From assembly GCF_021789315.1 (NCBI RefSeq), contig NZ_CP084561.1, positions 3,534,001-3,598,000 of the forward strand: a stretch of DNA of 64,000 nucleotides, given 5' to 3'. The first letter of the stretch is position 1. Every line of letters starts with the position of its first letter. The notes below the pieces were generated by a model. It made no database searches and was not told where the DNA came from. It saw only the letters and a program-made list of their open reading frames with translations. The translations under genes were made by a program, and so were the position numbers. Origin of the DNA: Arthrobacter sp. FW305-BF8 (lineage in GTDB: Bacteria > Actinomycetota > Actinomycetes > Actinomycetales > Micrococcaceae). Below, piece after piece: positions 1-7,684 of this stretch.

Positions 1-867
1 CGGCTTTTCGTCCGAGTGCTGCAGCACGGAGTAGGCCGCCAGCTCGCCGCTCCCCTTATGCCGGGCCACCGCCACCAGCGACTCCAGGCCCGCCCGCTTC
101 CACTCGTCCTCGACGTGCCGGACGCGCGGGGCGTCCCACACCTCGGCGTCGTAATGCAGCGCACCTGCCGGGGAGTCCGTGCTCATCCTGGACATGAGCG
201 CGGCCATCTGTTCCACGTACTCATCCGGGCACCGGTCCGTCCAGCCGAGGATTTCATACTGGTCCCCGGCGATGCCGGCGGCCTCGCCTTCCAGTGCGTC
301 CAAGGCACCGTCCGACGGCGGCATGTCCAGTGCGCTGAAACGCGTCACCTGCTCGAGGGTGTACCCGGCCGCCACGGCGAAACGGACGCCACGCGCCGCG
401 GCCGGGACCCCGCCCGTCCCGGTTCCGGGCCTTAGGATCCCCGGGCCGTCCAGGTCGAACCCGGGGGCGTGTTCAGTGAAACTCTGCAGGGTGCTGCGTC
501 CGTCCTCCGTTGCCAGTGCCTCTGCGTGCCCGAGGAGGGCCAGTCCGATGCCGCGGCCGCTGAACCCGTTGAGGACGTCCACCCTGAGGAACGCATCCTG
601 GAGGTTTTCCTTTTGCGTGAGCCTGACCCAGGACCTTGCCACCATGCGGCCGTCCAGCCGTACGAAGAAGAGCCGCAGCTTCACGTAGTCGTCGTCACGC
701 CACGATTCCAGCCTGGCCTTCGGCGGCGCTGCCCGGTCCAAATTGCCCCATAGTTCCAGCGCCACCGCATCACTGAGGTCGCTGAACTCCAGGAAGTCCG
801 TGGCGTCTGGCGCGTCAAGTGACGCAGGCAGGAAAAGCGGCTCGATCCGGTAGGAGGGCGTCGTCAC
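1..867 (-). CDS. GNAT-family N-acetyltransferase, C-terminus cut by window edge
   Basis: The reading frame is open from a GTG at 867 to the first base of the window, giving 289 residues with no stop, so the C-terminus lies outside. An acetyl-CoA-binding-like loop, RGIGLA, sits near residues 105-110, and a second GNAT-like segment seems to follow, as in double-GNAT proteins related to mycothiol synthase. No close homologue was recognised and the acceptor is unknown. The gene runs in the same direction as the ribosomal genes but is separated from rplA by a strong terminator, so it is probably transcribed on its own. The GTG was chosen because the frame upstream soon loses family resemblance; the ribosome binding site there is weak. 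Confidence 0.75.
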   Translation of the reverse strand, partial: MTTPSYRIEPLFLPASLDAPDATDFLEFSDLSDAVALELWGNLDRAAPPKARLESWRDDDYVKLRLFFVRLDGRMVARSWVRLTQKENLQDAFLRVDVLNGFSGRGIGLALLGHAEALATEDGRSTLQSFTEHAPGFDLDGPGILRPGTGTGGVPAAARGVRFAVAAGYTLEQVTRFSALDMPPSDGALDALEGEAAGIAGDQYEILGWTDRCPDEYVEQMAALMSRMSTDSPAGALHYDAEVWDAPRVRHVEDEWKRAGLESLVAVARHKGSGELAAYSVLQHSDEKP

Positions 868-984
868 CGGATCAGCCTAGCCGCAACGCCCGGGGTCCGA
901 CAGAGCCCCTGCAAGAGCGAGCCGGCGCACTTACCGGAGTCCCGTCGTCGTACTTCAGAAAACGAAAACGCCACCGGAATACAA

Positions 985-1016
985 AAGGACCGCCCGGCAA
1001 ACGCCGGACGGTCCTT
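985..1016 (-). terminator. Rho-independent terminator after rplA
   Basis: A GC-rich hairpin with arms AAGGACCG.CCGGC around a short loop lies 38 bp past the rplA stop. On the minus strand it is followed by TTTTGT. It should end the secE-nusG-rplK-rplA transcript. Confidence 0.85.
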
Positions 1017-1053
1017 CTGTTTTGGCCGGATATCCGGCCGAGGTTCGCGAGAC

Positions 1054-1761
1054 TTATGCCTCGATGAGAACCTTGGTGACGTTGGGGTCGACGGAGATGC
1101 CGGGACCGAACGTGGTGGCAACCGTTGCCTTCTGGATGTAGCGGCCCTTGGAAGCGGACGGCTTCAGGCGGAGCACCTCTTCGAGGGCAGCGGCGTAGTT
1201 CTCGGCCAGCTTGACGGAGTCGAACGAAACCTTGCCGATGATGAAGTGCAGGTTGGAGTGCTTGTCGACGCGGAAGTCGATCTTGCCGCCCTTGATGTCG
1301 TTGACAGCCTTGGTGACATCGGGGGTGACGGTGCCGGTCTTCGGGTTCGGCATCAGGTTACGCGGACCCAGGACCTTACCGAGGCGGCCAACCTTGCCCA
1401 TGAGGTCAGGGGTGGCAACGGCTGCGTCGAAGTCGGTCCAGCCGCCGGCGATCTTTTCGATCAGGTCGTCGGAACCAACGAAGTCGGCGCCGGCAGCGAT
1501 TGCTGCTTCAGCCTTCTCGCCGGTGGCGAACACGAGGACGCGGGCGGTCTTACCGGTGCCGTGAGGCAGGTTGACGGTGCCGCGGACCATCTGGTCAGCC
1601 TTACGAGGGTCAACACCCAAGCGGAAGGCAACCTCAACGGTGGCGTCGAACTTGGACGGGTTGGTGTCCTTGGCGAGCGTCACTGCCTCGAACGGCGCGT
1701 AGAACTTCTCCGCGTCGATCTTGGCTGCGGCTGCCTCGTATGCTTTGCTGCGCTTTGCCAT
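1054..1761 (-). CDS. rplA: 50S ribosomal protein L1
   Basis: This 235-residue protein has the usual length of L1, which forms the L1 stalk of the large ribosomal subunit and helps release deacylated tRNA. The L1 signature LGPRNLMPNPKTGT is at residues 131-144. It starts at the ATG at 1761 (MAKRSKAY, the standard L1 start); an AAGGAG lies 11 bases upstream, somewhat far. In E. coli L1 represses its own rplK-rplA mRNA, and the 127-bp spacer between rplK and rplA could hold control signals here, but no L1 binding site was confirmed. It is the last gene of the secE-nusG-rplK-rplA cluster. Confidence 0.98.
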   Translation of the reverse strand: MAKRSKAYEAAAAKIDAEKFYAPFEAVTLAKDTNPSKFDATVEVAFRLGVDPRKADQMVRGTVNLPHGTGKTARVLVFATGEKAEAAIAAGADFVGSDDLIEKIAGGWTDFDAAVATPDLMGKVGRLGKVLGPRNLMPNPKTGTVTPDVTKAVNDIKGGKIDFRVDKHSNLHFIIGKVSFDSVKLAENYAAALEEVLRLKPSASKGRYIQKATVATTFGPGISVDPNVTKVLIEA

Positions 1762-1888
1762 GCTGCTTATTTCTCCTTGTGCAGTTGTGGTCTGCGGACC
1801 GCGCTGGGCCCTGCCACAGTCAGCTGCCCGGGATGGACTGCTGACATTTCAATGTTCAATGGTGCCGGTTTCCCGGCGGGTAAGGGAA

Positions 1889-2320
1889 TTAACCCTCGAC
1901 GGTGATACCCATGGAGCGGGCGGTGCCGGCGATGATCTTCGCTGCGCCTTCGAGGCTGGTGGCGTTGAGGTCTTCCATCTTGGTGGTGGCGATCTCGTTG
2001 ACCTGTGCCTGGGTCAGCTTGGCAACCTTGACGGTGTGCGGGGTAGCCGAACCCTTGGCGACGCCTGCAGCCTTCTTGATGAGCTCTGCAGCCGGCGGGG
2101 TCTTGGTGATGAACGTGAACGAACGGTCTTCGTAAACGGTGATTTCAACAGGAATAACGTTGCCGCGCTGGGCTTCCGTCGCAGCGTTGTACGCCTTGCA
2201 GAATTCCATGATGTTGACACCGTGCTGGCCAAGCGCAGGACCGATCGGCGGGGCCGGGTTAGCGGCACCTGCCTGGATCTGCAGCTTGATGAGGCCGGTG
2301 ACCTTCTTCTTGGGAGCCAA
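1889..2320 (-). CDS. rplK: 50S ribosomal protein L11
   Basis: This is a 143-residue L11, part of the GTPase-associated centre that binds 23S rRNA and contacts elongation factors and RelA. The conserved N-terminal segment [13 protein letters not shown] is present at about residues 24-36. The only start that gives the standard N-terminus (M-A-P-K-K-K) is a TTG at 2320, preceded by AAGGA eight bases upstream, so the gene appears to use TTG rather than ATG. It lies between nusG and rplA in the conserved actinobacterial order. Confidence 0.97.
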
Positions 2321-2452
2321 TGTAGGGTCCTTCTCTCAAATGCGTCCTGGGACACAGGAGCGTGCCTCAGGTGGTTGACCGCCATGGCGAGGCGGCCGGC
2401 CGTTCCGGAACTGCTAAGCGGGCCGTTCCGGAGCGAAATCTGTGGTGATCAG

Positions 2453-3319
2453 CTAGATCTTGGTGACCTGGTTGAAGGCCAGCGTGACCGGGGTCTCGCG
2501 TTCGAAGATGGACACCAGGACCACGAGAGTCTGGGAATCGATCTTGATCTCGGAGATCGTGGCGGGAAGGGTCTCGAACGGACCTTCCTTGACGATGACC
2601 GACTCGCCGACCTCGAAGTCGACGTCGACCTGCGCGGCAGCCTGCTTGGCGGGCTTGCCCTTCTCTGCCTGCTCCTCTTCGAAGACAGGAGCCAGCATGG
2701 AGAAGACCTCATCGAGGCGCAGCGGAACGGGGTTGTGGGCGTTGCCCACGAAGCCGGTGACACCCGGGGTGTGGCGGACGGCGCCCCAGGAGGCGTCGGT
2801 CAGGTCCATGCGGACCAGCACGTAGCCGGGGATGCGGACGCGGTTGATGACCTTGCGCTGAGCGTTCTTGATCTCAACGACTTCTTCCATCGGAACCTGG
2901 ATCTCGAAGATGTAATCTTCCATGTCCAGGGTCTGGATGCGGGTCTCAAGGTTGGCCTTGACGCGGTTTTCGTAGCCGGCGTAGGAGTGGATGACGTACC
3001 AGTCACCCTCCTGGCGGCGCAGCTTGGACTTGAACTCTGCGGCAGGATCAGAGGCCTGGGCGGCAGCGGCGGCCAGGACATCGGTCCCTTCGGCGCCTTC
3101 CTCGGCGTCCTCTCCGGTCACGGCGTCAGCGTCAGCGGCGTCGGTCTCGGCCTCATCAGCGTCGGTCTCGTCGTCGGCGTCAGCGTCGCCGTCGTACTCG
3201 GCATCGCCTTCGGATTCGGGCGCAGCAGACTCAACCTCGGAGCCCTCGGCGGACTCAGCCGCGGGGTTCTGGGTTTCATCCAGCTCAGTCTCAGTTACCT
3301 CGAGCTCCTGCTCAGACAC
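2453..3319 (-). CDS. nusG: Transcription termination/antitermination factor NusG, with acidic N-terminal extension
   Basis: NusG binds RNA polymerase and couples it to the ribosome or Rho. The likely start is the GTG at 3319, five bases behind AGGAG, giving 288 residues. The first 95 or so residues are an Asp/Glu/Ala-rich low-complexity tail; the NGN domain begins near WYVIHSY (107-113) and the KOW domain occupies about 237-288. Such acidic extensions are known in actinobacterial NusG. An upstream ATG at 3412 would add 31 residues that look unlike NusG and has no better ribosome binding site. It sits between secE and rplK. Confidence 0.95.
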   Translation of the reverse strand: MSEQELEVTETELDETQNPAAESAEGSEVESAAPESEGDAEYDGDADADDETDADEAETDAADADAVTGEDAEEGAEGTDVLAAAAAQASDPAAEFKSKLRRQEGDWYVIHSYAGYENRVKANLETRIQTLDMEDYIFEIQVPMEEVVEIKNAQRKVINRVRIPGYVLVRMDLTDASWGAVRHTPGVTGFVGNAHNPVPLRLDEVFSMLAPVFEEEQAEKGKPAKQAAAQVDVDFEVGESVIVKEGPFETLPATISEIKIDSQTLVVLVSIFERETPVTLAFNQVTKI

Positions 3320-3433
3320 TTGGTCTCCTGCTTCCTCATTGCCTAATTGCCTATTTAAATGGCTCAATTCCGCACACCCCGCAGCTCCTGCCGATTCCGG
3401 CCGGGAGTCCACGCAGTCTGCGGACCGATCGCC

Positions 3434-3718
3434 TTAGCGGTCCAGGGCGCCTGTGCCGCCGAAGACCCAGCTCACCGCGGTGCCGAACCCCAGGTCCAGC
3501 AGCGTGACGATCACCATCATGATGACCACAAATACGAGCACCACGAGCGTGTAATTGATCAGTTCCTTGCGGGTGGGAGCGACGACCTTCTTCAGTTCGC
3601 CAATGACCTGGCGGACGAAGAGTGCGATGCGAGCGAAGAAGCCGGCCTTGGCGGCCTTCTTTGCGGGGCGGCCCTTGGAGCTGCTTGCAGCTGTTTCGGT
3701 CACCTGTTCCTCACTCAT
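3434..3718 (-). CDS. secE: Preprotein translocase subunit SecE
   Basis: This is a 94-residue SecE with one transmembrane helix (about residues 58-82) preceded by the amphipathic segment FVRQVIGELKKVVAPTRKEL, the family hallmark. It clamps the SecY channel in the plasma membrane. The start at 3718 (M-S-E-E-Q) was chosen because an upstream ATG at 3826 would run through the tRNA-Trp gene. The GCGAGG directly before the start is a poor ribosome binding site. It is the first protein gene of the nusG/rplK/rplA cluster. Confidence 0.95.
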   Translation of the reverse strand: MSEEQVTETAASSSKGRPAKKAAKAGFFARIALFVRQVIGELKKVVAPTRKELINYTLVVLVFVVIMMVIVTLLDLGFGTAVSWVFGGTGALDR

Positions 3719-3799
3719 CCTCGCAAGTCGGATTACCCGGCTCTGAACTGAACCTTTGGTTGCTGCGCTTGCTCCGGCATTTCGCCGGAACAGCCTGCG

Positions 3800-3872
3800 C
3801 AGGGCAGACAGGACTCGAACCTGCAACCTGCGGTTTTGGAGACCGCTGCGCTACCAATTGCGCCACTACCCT
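3800..3872 (-). tRNA. tRNA-Trp (anticodon CCA)
   Basis: The minus strand folds into a cloverleaf of 73 nt with a 7-bp acceptor (AGGGTAG/CTGCCCT, one G-U pair), anticodon loop CTCCAAA reading CCA, T loop TTCGAGT and discriminator G. The 3' CCA is not encoded. It lies just upstream of secE, as in many actinobacteria. Confidence 0.97.
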
Positions 3873-4145
3873 ATGGATCAAAAACCGATGAAGGCCGCAC
3901 TTTCCCAAGGACATCTGGGGCGCACGTCATCATCTGTGTTTTCAACACCGGAGAACCAGTCTACGCAACAACTGCGCTTACGTCGAACCAGCCTCATTCC
4001 GGACCGTTTTTCAGCTTCAGAATCCGCGCCGCACCGCAGTCACAAATCCGCGTTCCACCTCGAACGATCCGGTGAACAGCATAGAGTAGATTCCGTCGAA
4101 TTCCACCATTCAGCTTTCCAGCTGCAAGCGAAGAACGGACCCGCC

Positions 4146-5363
4146 ATGTCTGCCGCCCGCGTTTCCCAACGCATTTCCGCTATTGCCGAATCCGCCACCC
4201 TGGCTGTCGACGCCAAGGCCAAGGCGCTGAAGGCCGCGGGCCGGCCGGTGATTGGTTTCGGTGCGGGCGAGCCCGACTTCCCCACTCCGGACTACATCGT
4301 CCAGGCAGCCATCGAAGCCGCCAGCCAGCCGAAGTATCACCGCTACTCCCCCGCCGGCGGCCTGCCCGAACTGAAGAAGGCAATCGCCGAGAAGACGTTC
4401 CGGGACTCCGGCTACAAGGCGGACGCGTCCCAGGTACTGGTCACCAACGGCGGCAAGCAGGCCGTCTACAACACGTTCGCCACCCTCGTGGATCCGGGCG
4501 ACGAAGTGATCGTGCCCACGCCGTTCTGGACCACCTACCCCGAGGCCATCCGCCTCGCCGGCGGCGTCCCGGTGGAGGTCTTTGCCGGCCCGGAGCAGGA
4601 CTACCTGGTGACCGTGGAGCAGCTCGAAGCGGCTATCACGGACCGCACCAAGATCCTGCTGTTCGTGTCGCCGTCGAACCCCACCGGCTCCGTCTACTCG
4701 CCCGAGCAGGTCGCCGAAATCGGAAAGTGGGCCGCCGCCAAGGGCCTGTGGGTGGTCACCGACGAGATTTACGAGCACCTGACGTACGACGGCGTCCCCT
4801 TCACCTCCATCGCCACCGCCGCCCCCGAACTGGGCGACAAGGTTGTGATCCTCAACGGAGTGGCCAAGACCTATGCGATGACCGGCTGGCGCGTGGGCTG
4901 GATGATCGGACCGGCGGACGTCATCAAGGCAGCCACCAACCTGCAGTCGCACGCCACCTCAAACGTGTCCAACATCCCGCAGATCGCCGCCCTGGCAGCC
5001 GTCTCCGGTCCGCTCACGGCAGTGGACGAGATGAAGGTCGCCTTTGACCGCCGCCGGAAGGCCATCGTGGACGGGCTTAACGCGATCGAGGGCGTTGAAT
5101 GCCCGACGCCGAAGGGCGCCTTTTACGTGTACGCGGACGTCCGCGCGCTGCTGGGCAAGGAATTCCCGACGGCGAACGGCACCGTCCGCCCGGAGACTTC
5201 GGCCGCGCTGGCCGCGTTGATCCTGGACGAGGTGGAGGTGGCCGTGGTTCCCGGCGAGGCCTTCGGCCCGTCCGGCTTCTTGCGCCTTTCCTACGCCCTG
5301 GGCGACGAGGACCTTGCCACCGGCGTAGGCCGCCTGCAGGACTTCCTCGGCAAGGCGCAGTAA
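4146..5363 (+). CDS. aspC: Pyridoxal-phosphate aminotransferase, aspartate aminotransferase type
   Basis: This 405-residue class I aminotransferase probably interconverts aspartate/2-oxoglutarate and oxaloacetate/glutamate. Fold type I features are all visible: the glycine turn GAGEPDFPTP (39-48), NPTG (178-181), Asp206 in DEIYE for the pyridine nitrogen, and the cofactor lysine Lys241 in the segment VAKTYAMTGWR. The start at 4146 was preferred to upstream in-frame starts that overlap tRNA-Trp and lack homology. Substrate range cannot be read from sequence; alanine or aromatic substrates remain possible. An IS3-family element has landed just 20 bp past the stop and leaves the gene intact. Confidence 0.9.
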   Translation: MSAARVSQRISAIAESATLAVDAKAKALKAAGRPVIGFGAGEPDFPTPDYIVQAAIEAASQPKYHRYSPAGGLPELKKAIAEKTFRDSGYKADASQVLVTNGGKQAVYNTFATLVDPGDEVIVPTPFWTTYPEAIRLAGGVPVEVFAGPEQDYLVTVEQLEAAITDRTKILLFVSPSNPTGSVYSPEQVAEIGKWAAAKGLWVVTDEIYEHLTYDGVPFTSIATAAPELGDKVVILNGVAKTYAMTGWRVGWMIGPADVIKAATNLQSHATSNVSNIPQIAALAAVSGPLTAVDEMKVAFDRRRKAIVDGLNAIEGVECPTPKGAFYVYADVRALLGKEFPTANGTVRPETSAALAALILDEVEVAVVPGEAFGPSGFLRLSYALGDEDLATGVGRLQDFLGKAQ

Positions 5364-5383
5364 CCTAACGCTTCCTCACGTCC

Positions 5384-5407
5384 TGTACTGCTCCCCGGAA
5401 GTTGGAC
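5384..5407 (+). repeat. Left terminal inverted repeat of the IS3-family element
   Basis: It begins TGTACTGCTCCCCG and matches the complement of the right end with about four mismatches over 24 bp. It begins with TG, as is typical of the family, and directly follows the TCC target duplication. Confidence 0.9.
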
Positions 5408-5443
5408 TGAGATATTCAGTTCCGACTTGTGGGGAGCAGTTTT

Positions 5444-5929
5444 ATGCGTGCGTCTAGTTCGTTGTCTGAGGTCCAGCGCAAGGCCGCTGTAGCGTGGTTC
5501 GAGAAGGGCATCGCAGCTAGAGCGACGGCCGGAGTGCTGGGTGTGCCCTTGCCGCCGGTTCGGGGTCTCTACCTGCGGTGGAGGATTCATGGTCGAGGAG
5601 TTTTGATGCCGCAGCCGCCAACGTCGTACTCATTCGAGTTCAAACTCGCCTTGGTGGAACGGTTCCTAGCGGGCGAGACCGCCCCGGACCTGGCAGTGGA
5701 AGCCGGCCTGTCCTCACCTCGCGTGCTGCAAAAGTGGGTACGGGGCTACCGGGAGGAGGGTGCTGATGCATTGCGGCCGAAGCCCAAAGGCAGGCCCCGT
5801 AAGTCCGACGCCCCGCCGCCGCCGGATACACCGGAGATGGAACGGTTACGCCGGGAGAACGAGCGGTTGCGGGCGGAGGTGGCCTATCTGGGAAAACTGC
5901 GGGCCTTGAGGGAACAGGGACGACGGTGA
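5444..5929 (+). CDS. IS3-family transposase OrfA
   Basis: The 161-residue product has helix-turn-helix segments (roughly residues 45-95, including the block AGETAPDLAVEAGLSS) and a C-terminal leucine-zipper-like stretch, EMERLRRENERLRAEV. OrfA of this family binds the IS ends and regulates transposition. The ATG at 5444 follows GGGGAG by six bases and was preferred to the GTG at 5429. The stop overlaps the GTG of OrfB as GTGA, and a slippery heptamer lies 33 nt before it, so a fused OrfAB transposase is expected from -1 frameshifting. Confidence 0.93.
   Translation: MRASSSLSEVQRKAAVAWFEKGIAARATAGVLGVPLPPVRGLYLRWRIHGRGVLMPQPPTSYSFEFKLALVERFLAGETAPDLAVEAGLSSPRVLQKWVRGYREEGADALRPKPKGRPRKSDAPPPPDTPEMERLRRENERLRAEVAYLGKLRALREQGRR
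5890..5896 (+). promoter_or_regulatory. Programmed -1 frameshift heptamer (G GGA AAA)
   Basis: In the OrfA frame the codons read CTG GGA AAA CTG, so GGGAAAA fits the X-XXY-YYZ rule for tandem tRNA slippage. The -1 frame is open from here into OrfB. A weak stem (GGCCTT with AAGGTCC) can be drawn downstream and could stimulate slippage. Confidence 0.75.
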
Positions 5930-6780
5930 AGGTCCAGGCCGTCATCTCCCTCAAGGCTGATTATCCGCTGGGCGTCCTGCTGGACGTCGCCGGGCTTGCC
6001 CGGTCCACGTTCTTCTATCACCAGGCCCGCCTCCAGGCCCCCGATCCGCGGGCGTCGCTCAAGACCACGATCACCGAGATTTTCAACGACAGCCAGGCCC
6101 GGTACGGGCACCGGCGCATTCACACAGAGCTGCTCAAGAAAGGGTGGACGGTCGCGAAGAAGACCGTTCTGAAGCTGATGCGTGTCCTGGGGCTGGTCTG
6201 CAAGGTCCGGCGGAGGAAGCGCTACAACTCCTACCAGGGCGAGCAGGGCAGGATCGCCCCGAACCTGCTGAACCGGGAGTTCGACGCCACCGCCCCGAAC
6301 CAGAAGTGGGTTACCGACGTGACAGAGTTCAGCGTCGGAGGCCGAAAGCTTTACTTCTCCCCGATCATGGACCTCTTCGACCGGCAGATCATCTCCTACG
6401 CCATCGGCTCGTCCCCGAACCTGGAGCTGACCAACGCGTCGCTGCGCGACGCCTTGGCCACGCTCGAGGACGGGCAGAAACCGCTGGTGCACTCGGACCA
6501 GGGCGTCCAGTACCAGCACATCTCCTGGCGCACTCTCCTCAAGGAAGCCGGCGCGGTCCAATCAATGTCCCGCAAGGGCAACTGCTACGACAACGCCGTG
6601 ATGGAGAACTTCTTCGGCCACCTCAAGGAAGAACTCTTCCACCACGTCCGGTTCCTCAGCCCCGGCGCCCTGGCAACAGCACTGCACGAGTACATCCGCT
6701 GGTACAACACCGACAGAATCTCAACGAAGCTCAACGGCCTGAGCCCGATACAATACCGAAGCCAGGCCCTTGCAGCCTAG
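5926..6780 (+). CDS. IS3-family transposase OrfB (catalytic domain)
   Basis: This 284-residue frame holds an HTH_21-like N-terminal segment (about 45-100) and an rve integrase core. The catalytic triad is Asp131 (TDVTEF), Asp191 (HSDQGVQY) and Glu227 (NAVMENFFG), with 35 residues between the last two, as expected for IS3. It opens with a GTG overlapping the OrfA stop; in life it is probably made mostly as the OrfAB frameshift fusion that cuts and joins the ends. No stop or frameshift damage is visible. Confidence 0.95.
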   Translation: MKVQAVISLKADYPLGVLLDVAGLARSTFFYHQARLQAPDPRASLKTTITEIFNDSQARYGHRRIHTELLKKGWTVAKKTVLKLMRVLGLVCKVRRRKRYNSYQGEQGRIAPNLLNREFDATAPNQKWVTDVTEFSVGGRKLYFSPIMDLFDRQIISYAIGSSPNLELTNASLRDALATLEDGQKPLVHSDQGVQYQHISWRTLLKEAGAVQSMSRKGNCYDNAVMENFFGHLKEELFHHVRFLSPGALATALHEYIRWYNTDRISTKLNGLSPIQYRSQALAA

Positions 6781-6794
6781 GCCTTACTAACCAG

Positions 6795-6818
6795 GTCCAA
6801 CTATCGGGGACCAGTTCA
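6795..6818 (-). repeat. Right terminal inverted repeat of the IS3-family element
   Basis: Read on the minus strand it begins TGAACTGGTCCCCG and pairs with the left end; the second copy of the TCC target duplication follows at 6819-6821. Confidence 0.9.
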
Positions 6819-6840
6819 TCCTGCAGGAAATCCACGGACC

Positions 6841-6862
6841 CTTCCTCAGATCCTGCAGGAAA
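6841..6862 (+). repeat. Intact copy of a 22-bp direct repeat whose other copy is split by the IS
   Basis: The unit CTTCCTCA..TCCTGCAGG followed by AAA occurs here and, with two mismatches, across the IS (5371-5383 plus 6822-6830). Both copies contain the 8-bp palindrome CCTGCAGG. Confidence 0.8.
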
Positions 6863-6869
6863 CGCTCAA

Positions 6870-6904
6870 CGCTCCCGCACCAATTAATTTTTGGTGCGGG
6901 AGCG
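6870..6904. terminator. Strong bidirectional hairpin between aspC/IS and the response regulator
   Basis: A perfect 14-bp stem (CGCTCCCGCACCAA and its complement) closes an AT-rich 7-nt loop. TTTGCG follows on the plus strand. It can serve the converging aspC and response regulator transcripts. Confidence 0.75.
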
Positions 6905-6914
6905 TTTGCGTTTC

Positions 6915-7010
6915 GGCAGCAGGAGGTGAGGACGCGTTAGGAAGAAGGCGGCAGGACGTGAGGACGCGTTTGGAGAAAGGCGACGGGAGGTGGGGACGCG
7001 TTTGGGCTAG
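6915..7010. repeat. Three tandem 32-bp repeats ending in the response regulator stop codon
   Basis: Units 6915-6946, 6947-6978 and 6979-7010 share GGAGGTGAGGACGCGTT-like cores. The last unit supplies the stop codon (complement of 7007-7009). A related sequence occurs at 5364-5383, where the IS inserted. Confidence 0.85.
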
Positions 7011-7684
7011 AGGAGGCGGCGCTCGGCGGCCCACTTGGTCAGTTCGTGGCGGCTGGACAGCTGCAGCTTCCGCAGCACGGCCGAGACGTGGGTTTCCACG
7101 GTTTTGATCGAGATGAAGAGCTCCTTGGCCACTTCCTTGTAGCTGTAGCCGCGGGCGATCAGCCGCATCACCTCGAGTTCCCGGGCGGAGAGCTTGTCGA
7201 GTTCGTCGTCGGCAATGTCCGCCGGGGCGGTGCCGAACGCGTCCAGGACAAAGCCTGCCAGCCGCGGCGAGAACACGGCGTCGCCGCCGGCAACCCGGAA
7301 CACGGCGTCGGTGATCTCCGCACCGGAAATGGTCTTCGTAACATAGCCGCGGGCTCCGGCGCGGATGACGGCTACCACGTCCTCGGCGGCGTCGGAGACG
7401 CTCAGGGCAAGAAAACGCGTGGTTGCCAGGAGTGCCGCGGAGCCGCTGATGACCTCCCGTCCTCCCCCGCCGCGGCCGCCGGGCAGGTGTACGTCCAGCA
7501 GCACGACGTCGGGCCGTGCTGCGGCAATAACTTCGACGGCCTGTTCCACGGTGCCGGCCTCGCCAACCACCACCACGCTTGGGTCCAGGTCAGCTTTGAG
7601 ACCTGACCTGAAAATCGCGTGGTCATCCACGATCACCACCCGCACGGTTCTTCTCGCCGCGCCTGTCCCTGCTGGTGTACTCAT
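7007..7684 (-). CDS. NarL/LuxR-type response regulator
   Basis: This is a 225-residue regulator with an N-terminal receiver domain (acidic pair Asp20-Asp21, phosphorylation site Asp64 in LLDVHLPGG) and a C-terminal LuxR helix-turn-helix (about 160-222, with KTVETHVSAVLRKL). It overlaps the PspC kinase gene by four bases (ATGA), so the two should be co-translated and act as a pair. The likely targets are the divergent PspC/toastrack genes, by analogy with LiaRS-type envelope-stress systems; this is inference. The final codons lie in a tandem repeat. Confidence 0.93.
   Translation of the reverse strand: MSTPAGTGAARRTVRVVIVDDHAIFRSGLKADLDPSVVVVGEAGTVEQAVEVIAAARPDVVLLDVHLPGGRGGGGREVISGSAALLATTRFLALSVSDAAEDVVAVIRAGARGYVTKTISGAEITDAVFRVAGGDAVFSPRLAGFVLDAFGTAPADIADDELDKLSARELEVMRLIARGYSYKEVAKELFISIKTVETHVSAVLRKLQLSSRHELTKWAAERRLL

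Larger units (their letters stand above)
5384..6818 (+). mobile_element. Complete IS3-family insertion sequence (IS150-like)
   Basis: The 1435-bp element carries two overlapping transposase frames between imperfect 24-bp terminal inverted repeats (5384-5407 and 6795-6818, sharing ACTG.TCCCCG..AGTTGGAC). It is flanked by a 3-bp direct repeat TCC (5381-5383 and 6819-6821), in the usual IS3-family range. The frames are intact, with a DD(35)E catalytic set and a frameshift heptamer, so it may be active. It lies in the gap between aspC and a convergently oriented response regulator gene and interrupts no coding sequence. Confidence 0.95.

Noticed and set aside
3060..3260. Repetitive GTCGGC/CAGCGT DNA that at first looks like a tandem repeat array
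   Set aside because: It is the codon signature of the Asp/Ala/Glu tail of NusG on the minus strand, not an independent repeat.
1721..3346. A 541-codon plus-strand frame across rplK and nusG
   Set aside because: It lies antisense to two universally conserved genes and has no homology.
3719..3826. An upstream extension of secE
   Set aside because: It would translate part of the tRNA-Trp gene; the shorter start gives the normal SecE length.
6915..7010. CRISPR array
   Set aside because: The three units are directly joined with no spacers and no cas gene is present.
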